From positions 17,862,747-17,926,746 of the forward strand of contig NC_091941.1 of NCBI RefSeq assembly GCF_041260155.1: DNA of 64,000 nt, written 5' to 3'. Made by a program: the position numbers and the translations under genes. Positions 24,181 to 44,914 of this stretch are shown one piece after another. Under the pieces are notes generated by a model. The model searched no databases and was not told the origin of the DNA. It saw only the letters and a list, made by a program, of their open reading frames with translations. The stretch comes from Ptychodera flava (lineage: Eukaryota; Hemichordata; Enteropneusta; Ptychoderidae). The number at the start of each line of letters is the position of its first letter. Position 1 is the stretch's first letter.

Positions 24181-25018
24181 TAAATGTCAATACATGTCGA
24201 GTCATCAGCAGTCAATTTCAATGCTTGTCAAACTCAAAGTCATTCCTTCCATTCCAGGAGTCACATTAGTAGGTCAAGTTGTTCTGTTGAGTAAATGCTA
24301 AAATTTTCTAGTCTGTTTACTGGATATCCAACATTCTGTGAAGCGAACTACTATTAATGAACCTGTTGTAAAACACGTGAGCACATTCAGTTCATATCTG
24401 GTTGCCCAATGTGTTCACGTGGTGATAGGTTCGTATCAAATATCTCCGGTAAACTTTGCATTATTTCGATTACAGAACATAATACAGATCCTCTTATCCC
24501 GAAAGTTCATTGAACCGAATGTATTAGCCCCGCAAACAAAAATGCAAATTAGTACAATATGAAGTGTTATTGTTGACAGATAAATTCTTGACCGAACGAA
24601 AATGCACTCGACGTCAGTAACAACACTGGACATTACATGCACACAAACTATTGACATAGTTAACACAAGGCATTTTATATAACATTATTTGGAGAGTATT
24701 AAAAACAAACAACACAAAAACTGTGATGGAAGATGCATCAAAAGTATATCAACCACATGCCAACTTTACAAGTAAGTGGGGCTTCAACAATTTGCAATTA
24801 TGGTATATAAAAGACCCCAGTGCTTTCTTTCGAACCTTTAGTATGGTTGTCAACTTGAAGATGCGCTAAGGTGTAACTTTCTCAAATTTTGGTGGTTTTG
24901 TGAAAGTCTGATTGCAAACTTTCTATAACCTGATCAAATAAGTACTCGTGGCAGAACTGCAGTCAAATTTAAAAGAAAGATGCGGGATAGGCCCTCAAAC
25001 ATATATTACAAACTGACT

Positions 25019-25372
25019 TAAGGTAGAACGCGCCTCAAAAATGAAATACTTAAACTTTTGCTCAAACTTTCCTCAGGGAATATTTCACCCATTCTCTTTC
25101 AAGATCAAGAATAAAAATCGGGGGTCACCGTGCAAATTTTGGTACTAGAGAAACAAATAACCCAAGATTTAAGGATATTTAAAATTCAAAATGCCGCCAT
25201 CCCTGTGTTAACTCTATGGAGAAAAATAAAATTTTAGAATTTAGAGAATCTGAGGAGGTGAAAAGTTTTCTTACACCAAGAGCTTTAAAATGAACCCCAC
25301 AAGTGGTATATCAGAAAAGAATTGTAAAAGTTTGAGAGTCCGAATATCTGTCCCCGGGGCGGGTTCTACCTT
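25019..25372 (-). mobile_element. MITE family M1, copy c (inverted)
   Basis: This is the reverse complement of the copies at 17.6 and 18.7 kb. It shows the best ends, AAGGTAGAACGCGCC on the left and its complement GGCGGGTTCTACCTTT (imperfect) on the right. No coding capacity. Confidence 0.82.
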
Positions 25373-28130
25373 TATAGAGAACCAGAGGTCGTACGTCGCC
25401 ATAGGGACTTTCAATGGAACAGAAAAGTTCGCTAATTCGGGATGTGTGGTTTTGTCGTAAGATGTTTCGTGTCATCATCCCTCGACATGCAGCCACTCAT
25501 ATAAATCAATCTAGAATTCCATATTCTCTCTCACTTGCCGATTTGTTGAAATACTTGGGATAAAGCTCCTTAATTTATGAGACGATGTAAAACGCAATTC
25601 CACTCTTATAATATACACGGCACGGAAGACGTAAAACGCAAGCCCTCTCTTCAATATACAAAGTATACAAAGTTCAAGTTGCGGAGTATACAAAGGCCAG
25701 AAACGCAACTGCATGTCATTCCACACTTGTTCATCATATCCCCTTCAAACTCATGATCACCACAAATAACACACGCAAACATCCTCGGCATGCCCAACTA
25801 CATCTACTGAATGTAAACAGATCTTGGCGACAGATAAATCAATTACTCATCGGGGGATCTTGTCATAAACCATGAACTTTGAAACTTTCAGAACTGTTGG
25901 CCACCTGTGAGTTTATAAACCAAATCACAGCTCAGTTCTGTTCCGATATTAGTGTCGGTCCCTTGTGATCGACCACTCGACCGATGTCGACTCTACTTTG
26001 TCAAAAAGCCTTTGGTGTTACGCCCCATGGATACACCCGAACTAACTCGTTTGGTGGTTTTAACTGGAAACGGCCCTCTGTATTGCACTTTGATTCCAAC
26101 GGTATAAAGTACAAGTAATTAAGAATAGTAGAGAACGTGTTTGAGCATTGCTATTTCTGGAGAACTATTTAATGGTCTGACCTTGTCGTAGGGCATACTG
26201 TAAATTTCAATTTCTCTGCCGCCGTAGCGTTTGCGAGTCCATGTGCATAATATTTCTCTTCCGTCACTGTTTTAAAATGGCCATTTTCATTGCATGTACG
26301 ATAAAACAACAACTACTAAATTAGATGCCATGACATTTGCTTTCACTGCAAGAAAGGCTTTTAATATACCAAATGATAGACACAAAAGCAAAACCATTCT
26401 TATGCTATCCACTCGCCGCGTGCGGCAGAATTATTGTAATACGATGCTGAATTTCCAAGGTTGGGATAATTTTGAACACGAATGCCAATTATTATTGAGT
26501 CGCAGCAGCACTAATTGCAGAATTCCTCGGATCAGTATCGGGCCAAGGGTCACTCTTGTGTGTACCATGCTTCTATACCACGATCTTAGAGACGAACTTA
26601 AAACGGTTTGTACCGATTTGCTCAGATAAGTTGCCGCAAAACGAATATCCGGGGGAAAAGACATTCACTGCCCATGTTCAATATGTTTTTATTACAAAAG
26701 AGTTAAAATAAAGCATACAAAACCGTTTACAGTTCAAAAATATATCCGCAACTGAATGTTCAAAGATGTTAACGTTATCCTTCAATGAAAATTATACTGT
26801 TAAATATAAAAACGTAAGCCAAAATTAAATTCATTATCCAAAATTCTGCATCTTTCATTTTTCTTTTGATCACCTTACTAGTTTTTTTCCTGTATTCAAG
26901 TGTGAGAAAGCGTGTAAATGCTTCACTCGATCTTAACCTTTTCAAGTCTATAACTTCCAGGTAAGCTGAAGGTCTATATATAGGTATGGTAATGTTAATT
27001 CACTATTGCTTGTAACTTTTGTTGTAACTTTTGATGTAATTTGAAGTGTTTCTGTTCTGTTTGCTTTCTTGCTCTGCTTCCATATCGTGTCGAAATGCAC
27101 GGTGTTCAACTTCACAAGACAGTCTGACAACGATGTGTGTAATGTGCAATGCTGAGTTCTAGTATGGACCAGAATTCATCTGTCAACAATAGCATGGCAT
27201 AACGTTAGGCCTACGTGCTCTGTAACATTAGGGTGGCGGGGCTATTTTGCATTTCAACATAATGTAGGTAGCAGAATGGGATAATCTTGAATGTGTTTTG
27301 TTTTCTGGAACAAAGATAATGAAAAATGAAAATATTATCACAAAGGTTACCGTTATATCGTCCCACTATGAATAATAAATAATAAAATGATAGAGAAGAA
27401 CAAGGATGATTCGCCAGCCGGTCATGCCGGTGGGCTTTAAATGTAAAGGTAAGGCCAAAATCACTGAAAGTGACGTGGCTTCCCGGTGACAAAGAGCGAT
27501 TATGTCTGTTTCATCCAATGCAAACGATCCTGTGTCCGATGTTTTCATGAGGAACAAGTTACTAAGTATTAACGAGGGTTTTAAAGGGCGGGATAAAATC
27601 GCTGTCTCTTGACATTATTTATGATTAGCTTTGTTTCTTGGGAAGCTGTTTGTTCTCACCGACATATGATGAAATATGAGTTGTAAAATCTTTCTGCAGC
27701 CCTAGATTGTAACCCGGGTACAGGCCTGAAATGTCAATAGGCATACGTCGATGACATAATGTCTGACTTCAAAGATAAATTTCGTTGTGATAATAAGCAT
27801 TGTCTTCTGTAATTAAAGTAAAGGCGTGAGAAAATCAGTAAAATGGATGAAAGAAATCAGAATTCATGCACATATGACGTCAAATATTTCGCAAGGATTT
27901 TGATTGGAGAGAGCTTTGGTGGGGACGTACAGTATGTCTTTTGGCATACGTCGTCTGCGTCACATAGTACAGTTGGTTGGTGGACCATAATGAATTGTGT
28001 CTCTTTAACATTTTCTGAGATACGAGATGGCTTTTCTAGGGTGGAACGGTCATTTTTATATCTTTTTTGTAGTCGGTAAGTGACATCGCGAGACAACGAC
28101 ATAAATATGCATTGTTACGCCTTATATTCC
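25373..28130. other. Intergenic, no gene recognised
   Basis: Only short frames without conserved residues. No repeats longer than a few dozen bases were noticed. Confidence 0.4.
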
Positions 28131-28139
28131 CCTTCGGTG

Positions 28140-28490
28140 TGTCAGAAACCCCCTGGGGCCGGGAGGGGTATTTCTAATATTTTCATACCGTCCAGGGGTG
28201 TGCCGCTCGCCAAAGATGAAAATACCTAGCCATGAATATTCCAAAAATATGACCCGTTGTTAGGGATTTTCTTGACAAACAGGGGGAATTTTTTCAACCG
28301 TTAGCCAGGATGTGAGCTTTTTCCTGAAGTATGGGGACATTAGTCTTTTGCTACTGACCCATATTTCAAGGGGGTTTGGTGTGGGGAAAGTGACCCATGT
28401 TTAGAGATGATTTTTCTTAAAAAAGGTAACCCATTCTGGCGGCATATATATGTACACCTTTCTATGGGAGTACCCCCCTTCCTTTCAGGC
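28140..28490. mobile_element. Possible degenerate MITE-like repeat
   Basis: The segment is bounded by C-rich blocks (CCCCCTGGGGCCGGGAGGGG on the left, GGGAGTACCCCCC on the right). It contains stretches of the style seen in dispersed non-coding elements (TGACCCATATTTCAAGGGGG, TAACCCATTCTGGCGGC). No second copy is visible here, so this is a weak call. Confidence 0.35.
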
Positions 28491-28499
28491 AGAACACTT

Positions 28500-29957
28500 T
28501 CAATACTCTTAATCTGACAAGGATATCTGGTGCGATAATTTGTTTTATTATTTTGATTTCTCTTGAATTCAACATATTTGCCTTCTAGATGAAGTGAAGT
28601 CACGAGGCAATGTAGTTGTTCCAAGCTAATCGTGTCAATTGCTTCTTAAGTGGGGTTGAGGTGGGGATGGGGGTGGTGAGGTGGATTTTCTGCATACGTG
28701 TCTCCGAGTCCACCAGTTTTGGTTTAACAAAGAACACGTAATCGGGTGTATTTATTGTCTGTGGAGAATGGGTAGGTGGATTGTACCCGAAATATGTGAA
28801 AAAGAAGTTGGACATTGAATGCATTCACTGGATTGGAGGATTAGTTGAGTTCACGTAATGTATACATTGAGTAAAACAAAAATGTCAAAGGCTGAATACG
28901 TTTTACACATGTTGCACTGAATGGATAGATTATGAACATTTGATATTCTTTGAGTTAAATCAATGCACCGTGTGTATCCCACTTCAATGAGTGCAACCGG
29001 TTTTAGCCGAATGACCCTGTTCATTCCCGAGATAAAAATACGCCGGCTGCTATGAGCTTGGCAAACCTGGAGCAGCTATCTCGGTCACATAATTACCATG
29101 GTTCTTAGTATGCAAATACAAGTTTTTAAGAAGCTTTAATGTTGAGATTGTCGTGTGAAAACTCTGCCTTTCACTTTAAATTATCAGAGTTTTTCTTACA
29201 CAAAGCACAACCGAAAAAAACTTCATGCAGATTGCAGCTTTGCCGTAATAATATGTAACACCCAATGGCATAGCCCCTGTGAATGACGTCACAAAAACTT
29301 TAGGTTTGTCTTGAATTCGAAATGACAGCTAATCTTATCTTATATTAGTTTTAACAGATAGATATCGCATGAATAATAACAATTCAAAGATTGCCAAACT
29401 TAAGATTTCAACAAATACCCCGACCCTGCCGGGATTCGTTGGATACAACAGAGGAACTCGTTTATCGTCATCTACAGTCAGTTTCGACAGGCCGAGTTCT
29501 CATTGGTAAATGCTCAACCACGTTAAAATAATCGTGTTTAGTCTTTCAATCGGAGTTTTTAATCGTCGTTTATATTCTTACCTATAAAATAGTAAAATTA
29601 TCAAACAATGCATTTTACTGTAACACTGTATAACTTAGTATTATGGCTTATTTCATTGATTTTAGTTCAGGAGAAAATTTCTGCTTAGATGATTTCAAAA
29701 GAAAGCCGACGAGGGCCAAATCATGCAGTTGTACGTATGACTGTTATCTCTACGTATATTGAGGTCGAATTTTCCGGTACATCAACGACACATTCTTGGC
29801 ATCGGTAGTTGCAGTTCTCAGAAATACGCATATCTTCATCAATATGCCCATGCTTGACATTCGTTTTCGGATGTTGCTGAAACATCAAAACCATGCAAGT
29901 AGTATAGATCAGATCTCCGCTACTACCCTTTGTTCGAACTGACTGACTCGAACGTTT
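28500..29957. other. Downstream region of the ankyrin gene, no gene seen
   Basis: It lies 3' of the minus-strand ankyrin gene and may include its 3' UTR. Nothing else was recognised. Confidence 0.35.
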
Positions 29958-37729
<7,772 letters not shown>

Positions 37730-39770
37730 CGCGATGTTTTGATTTTATGCGAGGAATACTTCAGACCGTTGGGGTTGTGAAACAACGTACCAAGCCTACG
37801 TCCACGTTTCCTGCCGGTTGCCTTTTGGTGAGGCCGAATTTGACGACGAGCGATGGGCGGGGATCGGGGGAAAGGTTTGTTCAGTGTTTTGAAGATCTGC
37901 TGTGTGGCGTCCTACACTATACACAGTAACCCAGGGAACAATGCAAGTCGAGGCGTTGAACGGGCGACCTAGTCTGGGGATTAATTTCCTCAACACCCCA
38001 GTTTTAAACGGCTATTTACCAACATTATACACAGCGTATTCGGTTTCTCGTGGCCCTCTTGTGTTGCACGGAGTCCAACTTTCTTCAGATCTCGAGCGCT
38101 TCTGGAAACCACGGGGACGATGTTCAAACAGTAGAGGCAAACACACGGAACACCTGTCTCTAGACCTAGGTGTGTCCCCCAAATCAAATCACGGTCCCTT
38201 CGCCGTTATCAAATATACGAACGTGTCTCAAAAAGCTACGCAAAGAACACTCGTCCCATTGAGATCCCTTTCGAGTTGGTTGCTATGCTATGGCGGGGAC
38301 AAGCGTCTGATTTGTTTGCTATCCTGTCCCCAGTGGGTTGTTGAATGTTGTTGAGCAGGTACCTACGTGCTCAGATGCCTTCTCCGGAAACCTGAAGCTA
38401 TCGCCGGACGAAGTGTACTGTTCGTTCCGTCTCACGTGTCATTCCCCGTAAACATTGCACAGGCCTGTGTATATAAGTATAGCGTCTGTCACCGCTGCAT
38501 AAACTCGTATGCGGAAGTAAGATACGCAGGCGAACTTACATATGTATATATCCTCGCATTACTGGTTGACGGACAAATTACATAAATGTCATCCTGGACG
38601 TAGGTAGGTACGGTCGGTCATCGAAAGTGGAACTCTCCGCGGGAGTTAAGTCCGTGTCTTTCTAATGACATGCATGTGCATGACACAGCTGATGACAGGC
38701 GGGTGACTGACTCTCAATGTTCACACTCAGACACATTTCCCCGCTTGAGGGCGAAATCCAACATAAACCCTAGCAGAAAAGAAGTGGTCCCATTGTACAC
38801 GACCCTACTTCAAACGCTCCTGCCTATAAATCGTATGTTTGATGAACATGCTATCAATCATCCATAAATTGACAGTGAGTGCGCGCATCGTCAAACTTGG
38901 GTCTGAAATCAATTCGTTCAGCTTGTGAACAAAATCGAGTTCTTACTTGAATATTCAATCACTGCTGTGTTTCGTGCTGATACATTGGAACAGCGAGATC
39001 ATCCTAGATCGGGCGAAAGAAACACCTTTATTAGATTGTTCAGTTTTTAATATTAGAACAAAAAAATACACATAATGTAGGAAAAATGTCCCGCAGTTTT
39101 TTCAGGGCTAATCAGAACTTCAATAAAATCAAACAAACACGCCGACCTCGTTGGGAACACGCAAATTTGTTTTTCTATATCGACCCATAGACCCTCGCAG
39201 AAAAACGAGGGTCTATGATCGACCTAAATACCTAGCTCTTTTGTATTTTATTGTTGCTATCCATTTTGTGTTTTGCTGTCACTGGTTTGTTTAATTTGTT
39301 CTAGTTTATGTTTATACTGTCTGTTGCTCGCTTTTGCTGTTCTTTAGACTGTTTTATTTGTTTAGTCTAGTAGTTTCTTGTTGTGATTTATAAAAAGAAG
39401 GCTGAACGAGCTTCTGAATGTCATTTGGCTCGAGTTTTGATTTCCATTCCATGTACTGGCAGTGGGAAACTCTCCCTGGTTAACGTCTCAAAGGAGCGCA
39501 GATCATTTTGGTGTTTTCACGTTAAAGTTCTACACTGCTACAATTCTGATGGGAAGTGAAATGAGACGTGAATCAACAGCCAATGCCATTAACTTGTAGT
39601 TATAGATACGTAAGAACATCCTTTGTACTAAAGATATGTCACGAAAGGCCAGTGGAGAGTCGCTGTATTGAAAATTTTACTCAAAAAGGGGTTTCATCGT
39701 GCTGGATTTCAAAGAAAAATGGCTAGATTATTTCTGTCTATCTATCTTCCTTCAGGAAGAACTTGTGAAA
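37730..39770. other. Upstream region of the ankyrin gene, CpG-richer, no ORF accepted
   Basis: 37.7-38.7 kb has visibly more CpG than its surroundings and lies 5' of the minus-strand ATG, so it may hold the promoter. A 150-codon plus-strand frame here has no recognisable motif. A short hairpin lies at 39187-39216. Confidence 0.4.
39187..39216. other. Perfect 11-bp stem hairpin
   Basis: ATAGACCCTCG and CGAGGGTCTAT are separated by the 8-nt loop CAGAAAAA. Its function is unknown. Confidence 0.6.
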
Positions 39771-39779
39771 ACCTGCCGA

Positions 39780-39936
39780 CATAGAAGTATATAGTATCCA
39801 TTATCGTGCATGAAAACAGCAACCATCTGGCCAAGAATATCGCAGAAGCTTAGCGGTCAAGACATTCCAACCCAAACACGTCGTATATCACATGTATGAG
39901 CTCTACATTATCACACGAATACATCGAAATTTCTTG
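39780..39936 (+). pseudogene. Orphan 3' tail of the acidic-protein gene family (T1, left part)
   Basis: The sequence from about CGTGCATGAAAACAGCAACC to CACACGAATACATC matches the region after the stop codon of the acidic gene (46.79-46.92 kb) and the tail at 50.40-50.54 kb. No matching coding exons remain upstream. The tail is interrupted by a 2.1-kb insertion and resumes at about 42066. Confidence 0.7.
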
Positions 39937-39940
39937 ATTA

Positions 39941-40140
39941 TTAAACACCTATTACCTGGTCATGAGGGCTATAGCGCCCGTCTATTACCCTGAGGGGCCG
40001 TGTACTACCAGAAACACATCGCTATTCCCCGAGGCTGTTGGCCCAGGGGTATAGCGATGTGTTTCTGGTAACACGCGGCAACGAGGGGTAATAAACGGGC
40101 GCTATAGCCCGAATAAAGACCAGGTTATAGGTGTTTTATA
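39941..40140. repeat. 200-bp palindrome at left end of E1
   Basis: Arms of about 95 bp are complementary with few mismatches around a short centre near 40038. Both contain ACCAGAAACACATCGCTAT or its complement. Confidence 0.85.
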
Positions 40141-40373
40141 ACACACCACACGCTCACGTTGTATTAGGTTACAAGGTTACAGTTTTTAAGGGACTGGTCA
40201 GTTTCTTCGGCCTGGGGGGGGGGCCGGTGGATTATTTTTTGCCGACATCAAAAAGTGGCTGACCCCCCCCTATTCCAAATTTTGAAAACAGGGTGACCCC
40301 CCCTATTCCAAATTTTGAAAACAGGGTGACCCCCCCCCCCTGGCGCGCGACATAGGTAAAACAAAAGGTGGAC

Positions 40374-40378
<5 letters not shown>

Positions 40379-40459
<81 letters not shown>
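40379..40459 (+). repeat. (AT)n microsatellite inside E2
   Basis: About 80 bp of alternating AT. Confidence 0.95.
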
Positions 40460-40463
<4 letters not shown>

Positions 40464-41159
40464 TTTACATTTTACATATATATATATTTTAAATAGTCAT
40501 TCTATGTTTAATGAAATTGTTGACATGTCAGTTGTAAGATAGGAATTTCAAAGTGTCAATCTTAAAGTTTGAATACAGTACATTTTGAATGAGCTGTATT
40601 TTGAATGAGCTGTGAATGTATTTCACACTTTCAATGCTTAACCAGATGTCCTGAACTGTTTGTACAGAAATGGATGTCAATCATTAATATCAAAGAGGAA
40701 AAAGCAGTGAATCAAAAACTTTGATGGGTGTTAAGACTTGCCAACCATCCTATTAAATCTCCTGAGGAGCCATAGAGAGGCATTTTAGCTAAATCTGATG
40801 TGTGCAGTGTCTGAGATGACCTTTTCTTGTAACATTGAAACCATAAAAGCACAGCTAATAATGACAAAAAGTCCTTTTTAAAATGTTATTTTGTTCATAA
40901 AAAAGCATCTTTCTACAGAAAACCTGCGACACAAAGGAAAATAATTGCATCAATGAGAAGGAAAGATATCTTGTCATTTTTCTATCTCTAAAATAAGTCA
41001 CTGTATCAAATATATATTGTGAAATATTTGTGCATGTTGCTTTCTCATACTGAATTCTCATAGAGAGAACAGAAAAGTATCAGGAATTTGTCATCCTTTT
41101 CATATGAAATGCAGATTTCATAATGGTACACTTTACATCAAGATATCTCTCATTTATTA

Positions 41160-41425
41160 AAATATGGCGCCCGAAGGGCGCGCCGAAAAATATGAAACAT
41201 CCTGATATCTCTGATATATATGCCGTGTATATTAAAGTCATGCACCTAAAGGGCATGCTGAAAAATGTCTGATATATTAAAGTATTGAGCTTGAAGAGCA
41301 AGCTGAAAAATATTGAACATACAGATATCTCTGATGTATGTATGCTTGATATGTTAAAGTTGGGTGTGCTGAAAATATGACTGATTATTAAAGTTACGCG
41401 CCCAAAGGGCGCGCCGAAAAATACA
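41160..41425 (+). repeat. Degenerate tandem array with GGGCGCGCCGAAAAAT core
   Basis: Four to five units of roughly 60-75 bp carry variants of GCGCCCGAAGGGCGCGCCGA followed by AAAAATAT and TGATATATTAAAGT. The core of each unit is itself a small inverted repeat (GCGCCC..GGGCGC). Middle units have decayed together on both sides of the hairpin (GAGCTTGAAGAGCAAGC). Confidence 0.7.
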
Positions 41426-42065
41426 ACTGAATGATGAAATTTGTGGTGAACGCCTGACACGATGCATTTAGGCAATGATGAGCCTGTGTCAAAATTCAAA
41501 AACACACTGACCCCCCCTATTGGGCATTTCAAAAACATGGTGACCCCCCTATCACCAAAGTCAAAACAGGGTGACCCCCCCCCCATGAATCCACCGGCCC
41601 CCCCCCCAGGCTGAAGAAACTGACCAGTCCCTAATGTGTTTTGATATTTTGCATCGCAACAATCCATTGTGACATGTTTACTACGCGATATTTTCCACAG
41701 CGGTTTCAGTTATCGTGGTACCACTTTCTTTCAAAAATATTCTAAGCATACCTAGCGACATCCTTAGTTGCACTTTAAATTTTTCCGTCTATGAGCTGTC
41801 CAAGTTCCTACACTGTTGGAATGTTGGAAAATCTGTTTTAGAGAGAGTATCGTCGCTCATCCCGGGCGCACATCACATTCTCGTCACCCACCACTGTTTG
41901 AAAGCTGCAGACGACACTACGGTCACGTGACCGCGGGCACAAGGGAAATAGTTTTTCAAAAAATTCCCTCTGACGTCACTTTTTGGGACTAGACGTATAT
42001 ATTTTCTCGTCACGTGACGTATTCTGCCGAATCGCGACAGGAATGAGCAAGTGGCGTGTTATAAT

Positions 42066-42490
42066 ACTTTTTGTGTATTAAATATTGGATTGGTTTGAAG
42101 AACTGATGTGTGGTATCGTTATTGTTGTTTATTACACGTGTGACACATTACAATATTGTACTCATGAATTAATATATTATGTGATTGGAAATATGGTCTC
42201 TGAAATATGTACTTAAGAAAAAAATTAAGAAGTCGAACATTGAGAAACAAATTCGATTCCTGTAACTCATAAAAAGTGTACAAGTATCACACGGTCCGTG
42301 CCATTATTTTTGTCACGGTTGGATCAAACGATTTGCAAGGATAGGGCAAGTGGTAGGCTTCAAGCGTATTCGATCATCTGGCAGGGACTGCCCGTAGAAA
42401 GAGTGGTAGGTTGCATTTTTCGCTCGGGATATTGTTTTTTCAGAAAATGTCTTCATCGGACAATTCATTTTCCCCCATGGGAATCATTAT
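42066..42490 (+). pseudogene. Orphan 3' tail of acidic-protein family (T1, right part)
   Basis: It resumes as TATTGGATTGGTTTGAAGAA, matching 46.95 kb, and continues through ATATTGTACTCATGAAT. Further on, 42340-42480 (TATTCGATCATCTGGCAGGG) matches 51.30-51.44 kb (TATTCGATCACCTGTCAGGG). These shared flanks show that a unit larger than the exons was duplicated. Confidence 0.65.
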
Positions 42491-43485
42491 AGCTTACCGC
42501 TTGAAAATACATTAACCTTAAACGAATTCCAAGAGACTCTTATTTGACAATAATTTTTTTTATCGAGTAGGCCTACATTCGACAGTGTAGTCTGACGAAC
42601 TTTCTTGAGACAGCCCTTAGATTTTGGGATGTACCATAATATTATGGGAAAGGTAAGTATGATCGAAGCAAGGTGAGTTCTTTTGATACCAGGGCTCTTT
42701 CATATGCTCGTCCTGTATCTCACACCTCTTATGACGTATCCATGCGTCGTTAATTTGAGCATTGCGACAGCAAAACATCTATCGTTGTGGGAACTCGACA
42801 TTGAGGCTCGACCACTAGATCGTTGGGGGTGGAGAAACATGTAATGCAATCCGAAGGGTGTATAGGGTGTTAATTTTTTGCAGTTGAACATGCTTTTCGA
42901 ATAAAAAAGTATTCATATGAACGTCGACCAGAAGTGCAATTCTACATCCGAAAAAAATGTCGAATTTAGGCCTAGAATGAAAACATACTGCAATCTAGCA
43001 TTCTTACCATCCCCCAAAGATCTAATTCCTTCTGCGACAAAACGTGGAACTTGGTTCCATGACAACGACAACTTTCTGCAAGTGCGTGTGACGTAGATGT
43101 TCCATGTATAGACAATCCGAGTTCCAAAACCATCGCAAACTCAGGGTGAGTATCGCAGCGCGTAAGGGCTACATGCTTTATCGTGCATAGATTTGAATAT
43201 TATCGGAATATTGCGAGTTATCGTGCACATAGCGCTTAAGAGACGCACCGATTCGATATTTCTTACCTGTTTCAGAAAACAAAATGCATGTGTAATATAT
43301 TAACTCTGACGTATACGTATGCAATGATGATACCGTCTCCAGGCAAGTGTAAACAAAAGAACAAGTGTTTAATGTATGTTCCTATATATTGACTGGGTGA
43401 AATTTGACTCAGAGAATTTAAAAAAACCTACATAGAAAGTACACATTTTTTATTCTAACGTCTATCTTGACAAATTTTATCTCAG
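42491..43485. other. Region upstream of the acidic-protein gene, probable promoter/5' part
   Basis: No recognisable coding sequence was found. It precedes the first exon of the acidic-protein gene and should contain its promoter, but no specific element can be pointed out. Confidence 0.35.
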
Positions 43486-43516
43486 ATATTTCGATGATCA
43501 GCGAATAGAAAGAAAA

Positions 43517-43604
43517 ATGTATGGTTGCAGAGACATAGGTGATGAGGCAAAGACCAGACAACATGTACGAAATACAAGTATGGAAGACAAAGATCGGAAA
43601 CTAC
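43517..43604 (+). CDS. Acidic-protein gene, proposed first exon
   Basis: It encodes MYGCRDIGDEAKTRQHVRNT and then SMEDKDRKL up to donor GTAAGG, phase 1. The base left over forms Leu with the next exon. The frame is also open upstream to an acceptor-like TTATCTCAG at 43485, so this may be an internal exon. Confidence 0.45.
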
Positions 43605-44826
43605 GTAAGGATTTTTTGAATTTCATTTATGTCACCAATTTTTTTTATTTTTTTATTAAGAACTTACAACAGTGCATCGAACTACGGCATAGAAAAAACA
43701 GACACGACATGAAAGTCACGTAGCTGAGTAAAAGTTGCTGCAATGTCCAGCGGAAAGAAATTTTAGTCATCATGTACCTGCGAGCGATAATGCAGACAAA
43801 AATAAAATTTGACAGAGTCGAAGAAATTTCGTACATTAAAGTTTACATTTTACAAGCTGACTGTTTTGGCGATAATAACGAGTAAATATTTTGTTTCTTT
43901 CCACAGTTATGAGAAAACGTGAGACTTTCTGGATGCAAGTGATAGCCAAACAAGGAAGTGGTCACGTGATGAAATTGTCGGATCAAGATGTCGTATTCAA
44001 AGAAATACAGGAAACAGCGAAAAGAGAAAGTGAGTCCATGAATTCTAGATTTACTTGTTAAAAATCTTAGAAAACGTTTTCGGCGATTTAGATGTAGACG
44101 TTTCTTGATTGTCTAAATCGGAAACTAACAAAACAAAGTTCAGTGCATACAGAAAAAATTCACCTGTTGTATGGTTGTTCCATAAAAATCGTCAAACAGG
44201 AATTTGAAAAATCTAATTTCTGTTTCAGAGTCGTCATTGGAGTTCAGTTTTGTTAAAAGTGCCAAGGCGAAACTGTTTGAAGCAGCAACTGAGCGTAGCC
44301 TTGTCGCGAAAAGTAGTACTCATATATCAGGAAAACTTCAAGCGGGGCAAGGTGAAGATGAGATGGTCTGTGAAAGTGGTAGTTGCATTTTCTATCTATT
44401 GTTTTCTTTACATTCTAATAGCATAGAAAACAAGCAAGCAAAGGATCAAGCGATCAGGATGCCTGTCTATAGATTATCAAGAAAGATGAAATGAAATTAA
44501 ATCGGTTAATTCAGTTGCCATGTACTTCGATCCGGAAAGCATAGATTGATGAGATGATGATAATGTAACACGTTTAGATAGTGGTTTTGATGTTGTTTTT
44601 GCGGTGTAATGTAGACAGACCCAACAGATCTATGATAATGCAGATTACAGAATGCCTGATGTATCACATCCTTCTTTAAATCAAATTTAGGTAAACAAGG
44701 AGTCCCGAAGGACAACACGCGTGAACAAAGCAATTCTGCAAGTTTGCGTGAAAGTCAAGCCCAAAATCAAGCTCTTTCAGGCGAGGAGAGTGAGGACGAT
44801 GATGTGAAAAGTAAGTGATAAAAGTG

Positions 44827-44914
<88 letters not shown>

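Larger units (their letters stand above)
40190..41631. mobile_element. Harbinger-like non-autonomous element E2, TSD TAA
   Basis: Terminal inverted repeats begin GGGACTGGTCAGTTTCTTC and continue through a G-run and CCGGTGGAT, about 43 bp with almost no mismatch. TAA flanks both sides (40187-40189, 41632-41634). TAA/TTA duplication with GGG-starting ends is the PIF/Harbinger pattern. The interior has an AT microsatellite and a tandem array, and no transposase. Confidence 0.82.
39938..42065. mobile_element. Composite inverted-repeat element E1 inserted in tail T1
   Basis: The paralogous tails at 46.9 kb show that about 2.1 kb has been inserted here. The left border reads TTATTAAACACC and the right border GTGGCGTGTTATAA, imperfectly complementary. 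The first 200 bp (39941-40140) form a palindrome with AAACACCTATTACCTGG arms containing GGGCTATAGCGCCCG. A second end-like motif, TTATAACACACCAC, lies just inside at 40137. The right part (41.64-42.06 kb) is non-coding. A Harbinger-like element (40190-41631) sits within it. Confidence 0.65.

Noticed and set aside
24436..24666. Minus-strand frame with hydrophobic stretches
   Set aside because: Short, with no conserved residues or splice signals.
37902..38354. 150-codon plus-strand frame
   Set aside because: No motif or splice context; it lies in the probable CpG-rich upstream region of the ankyrin gene.
41080..41667. 195-codon minus-strand frame
   Set aside because: It reads through the inverted repeat and tandem array of element E2; the Gly run is the G-tract of the terminal repeat.
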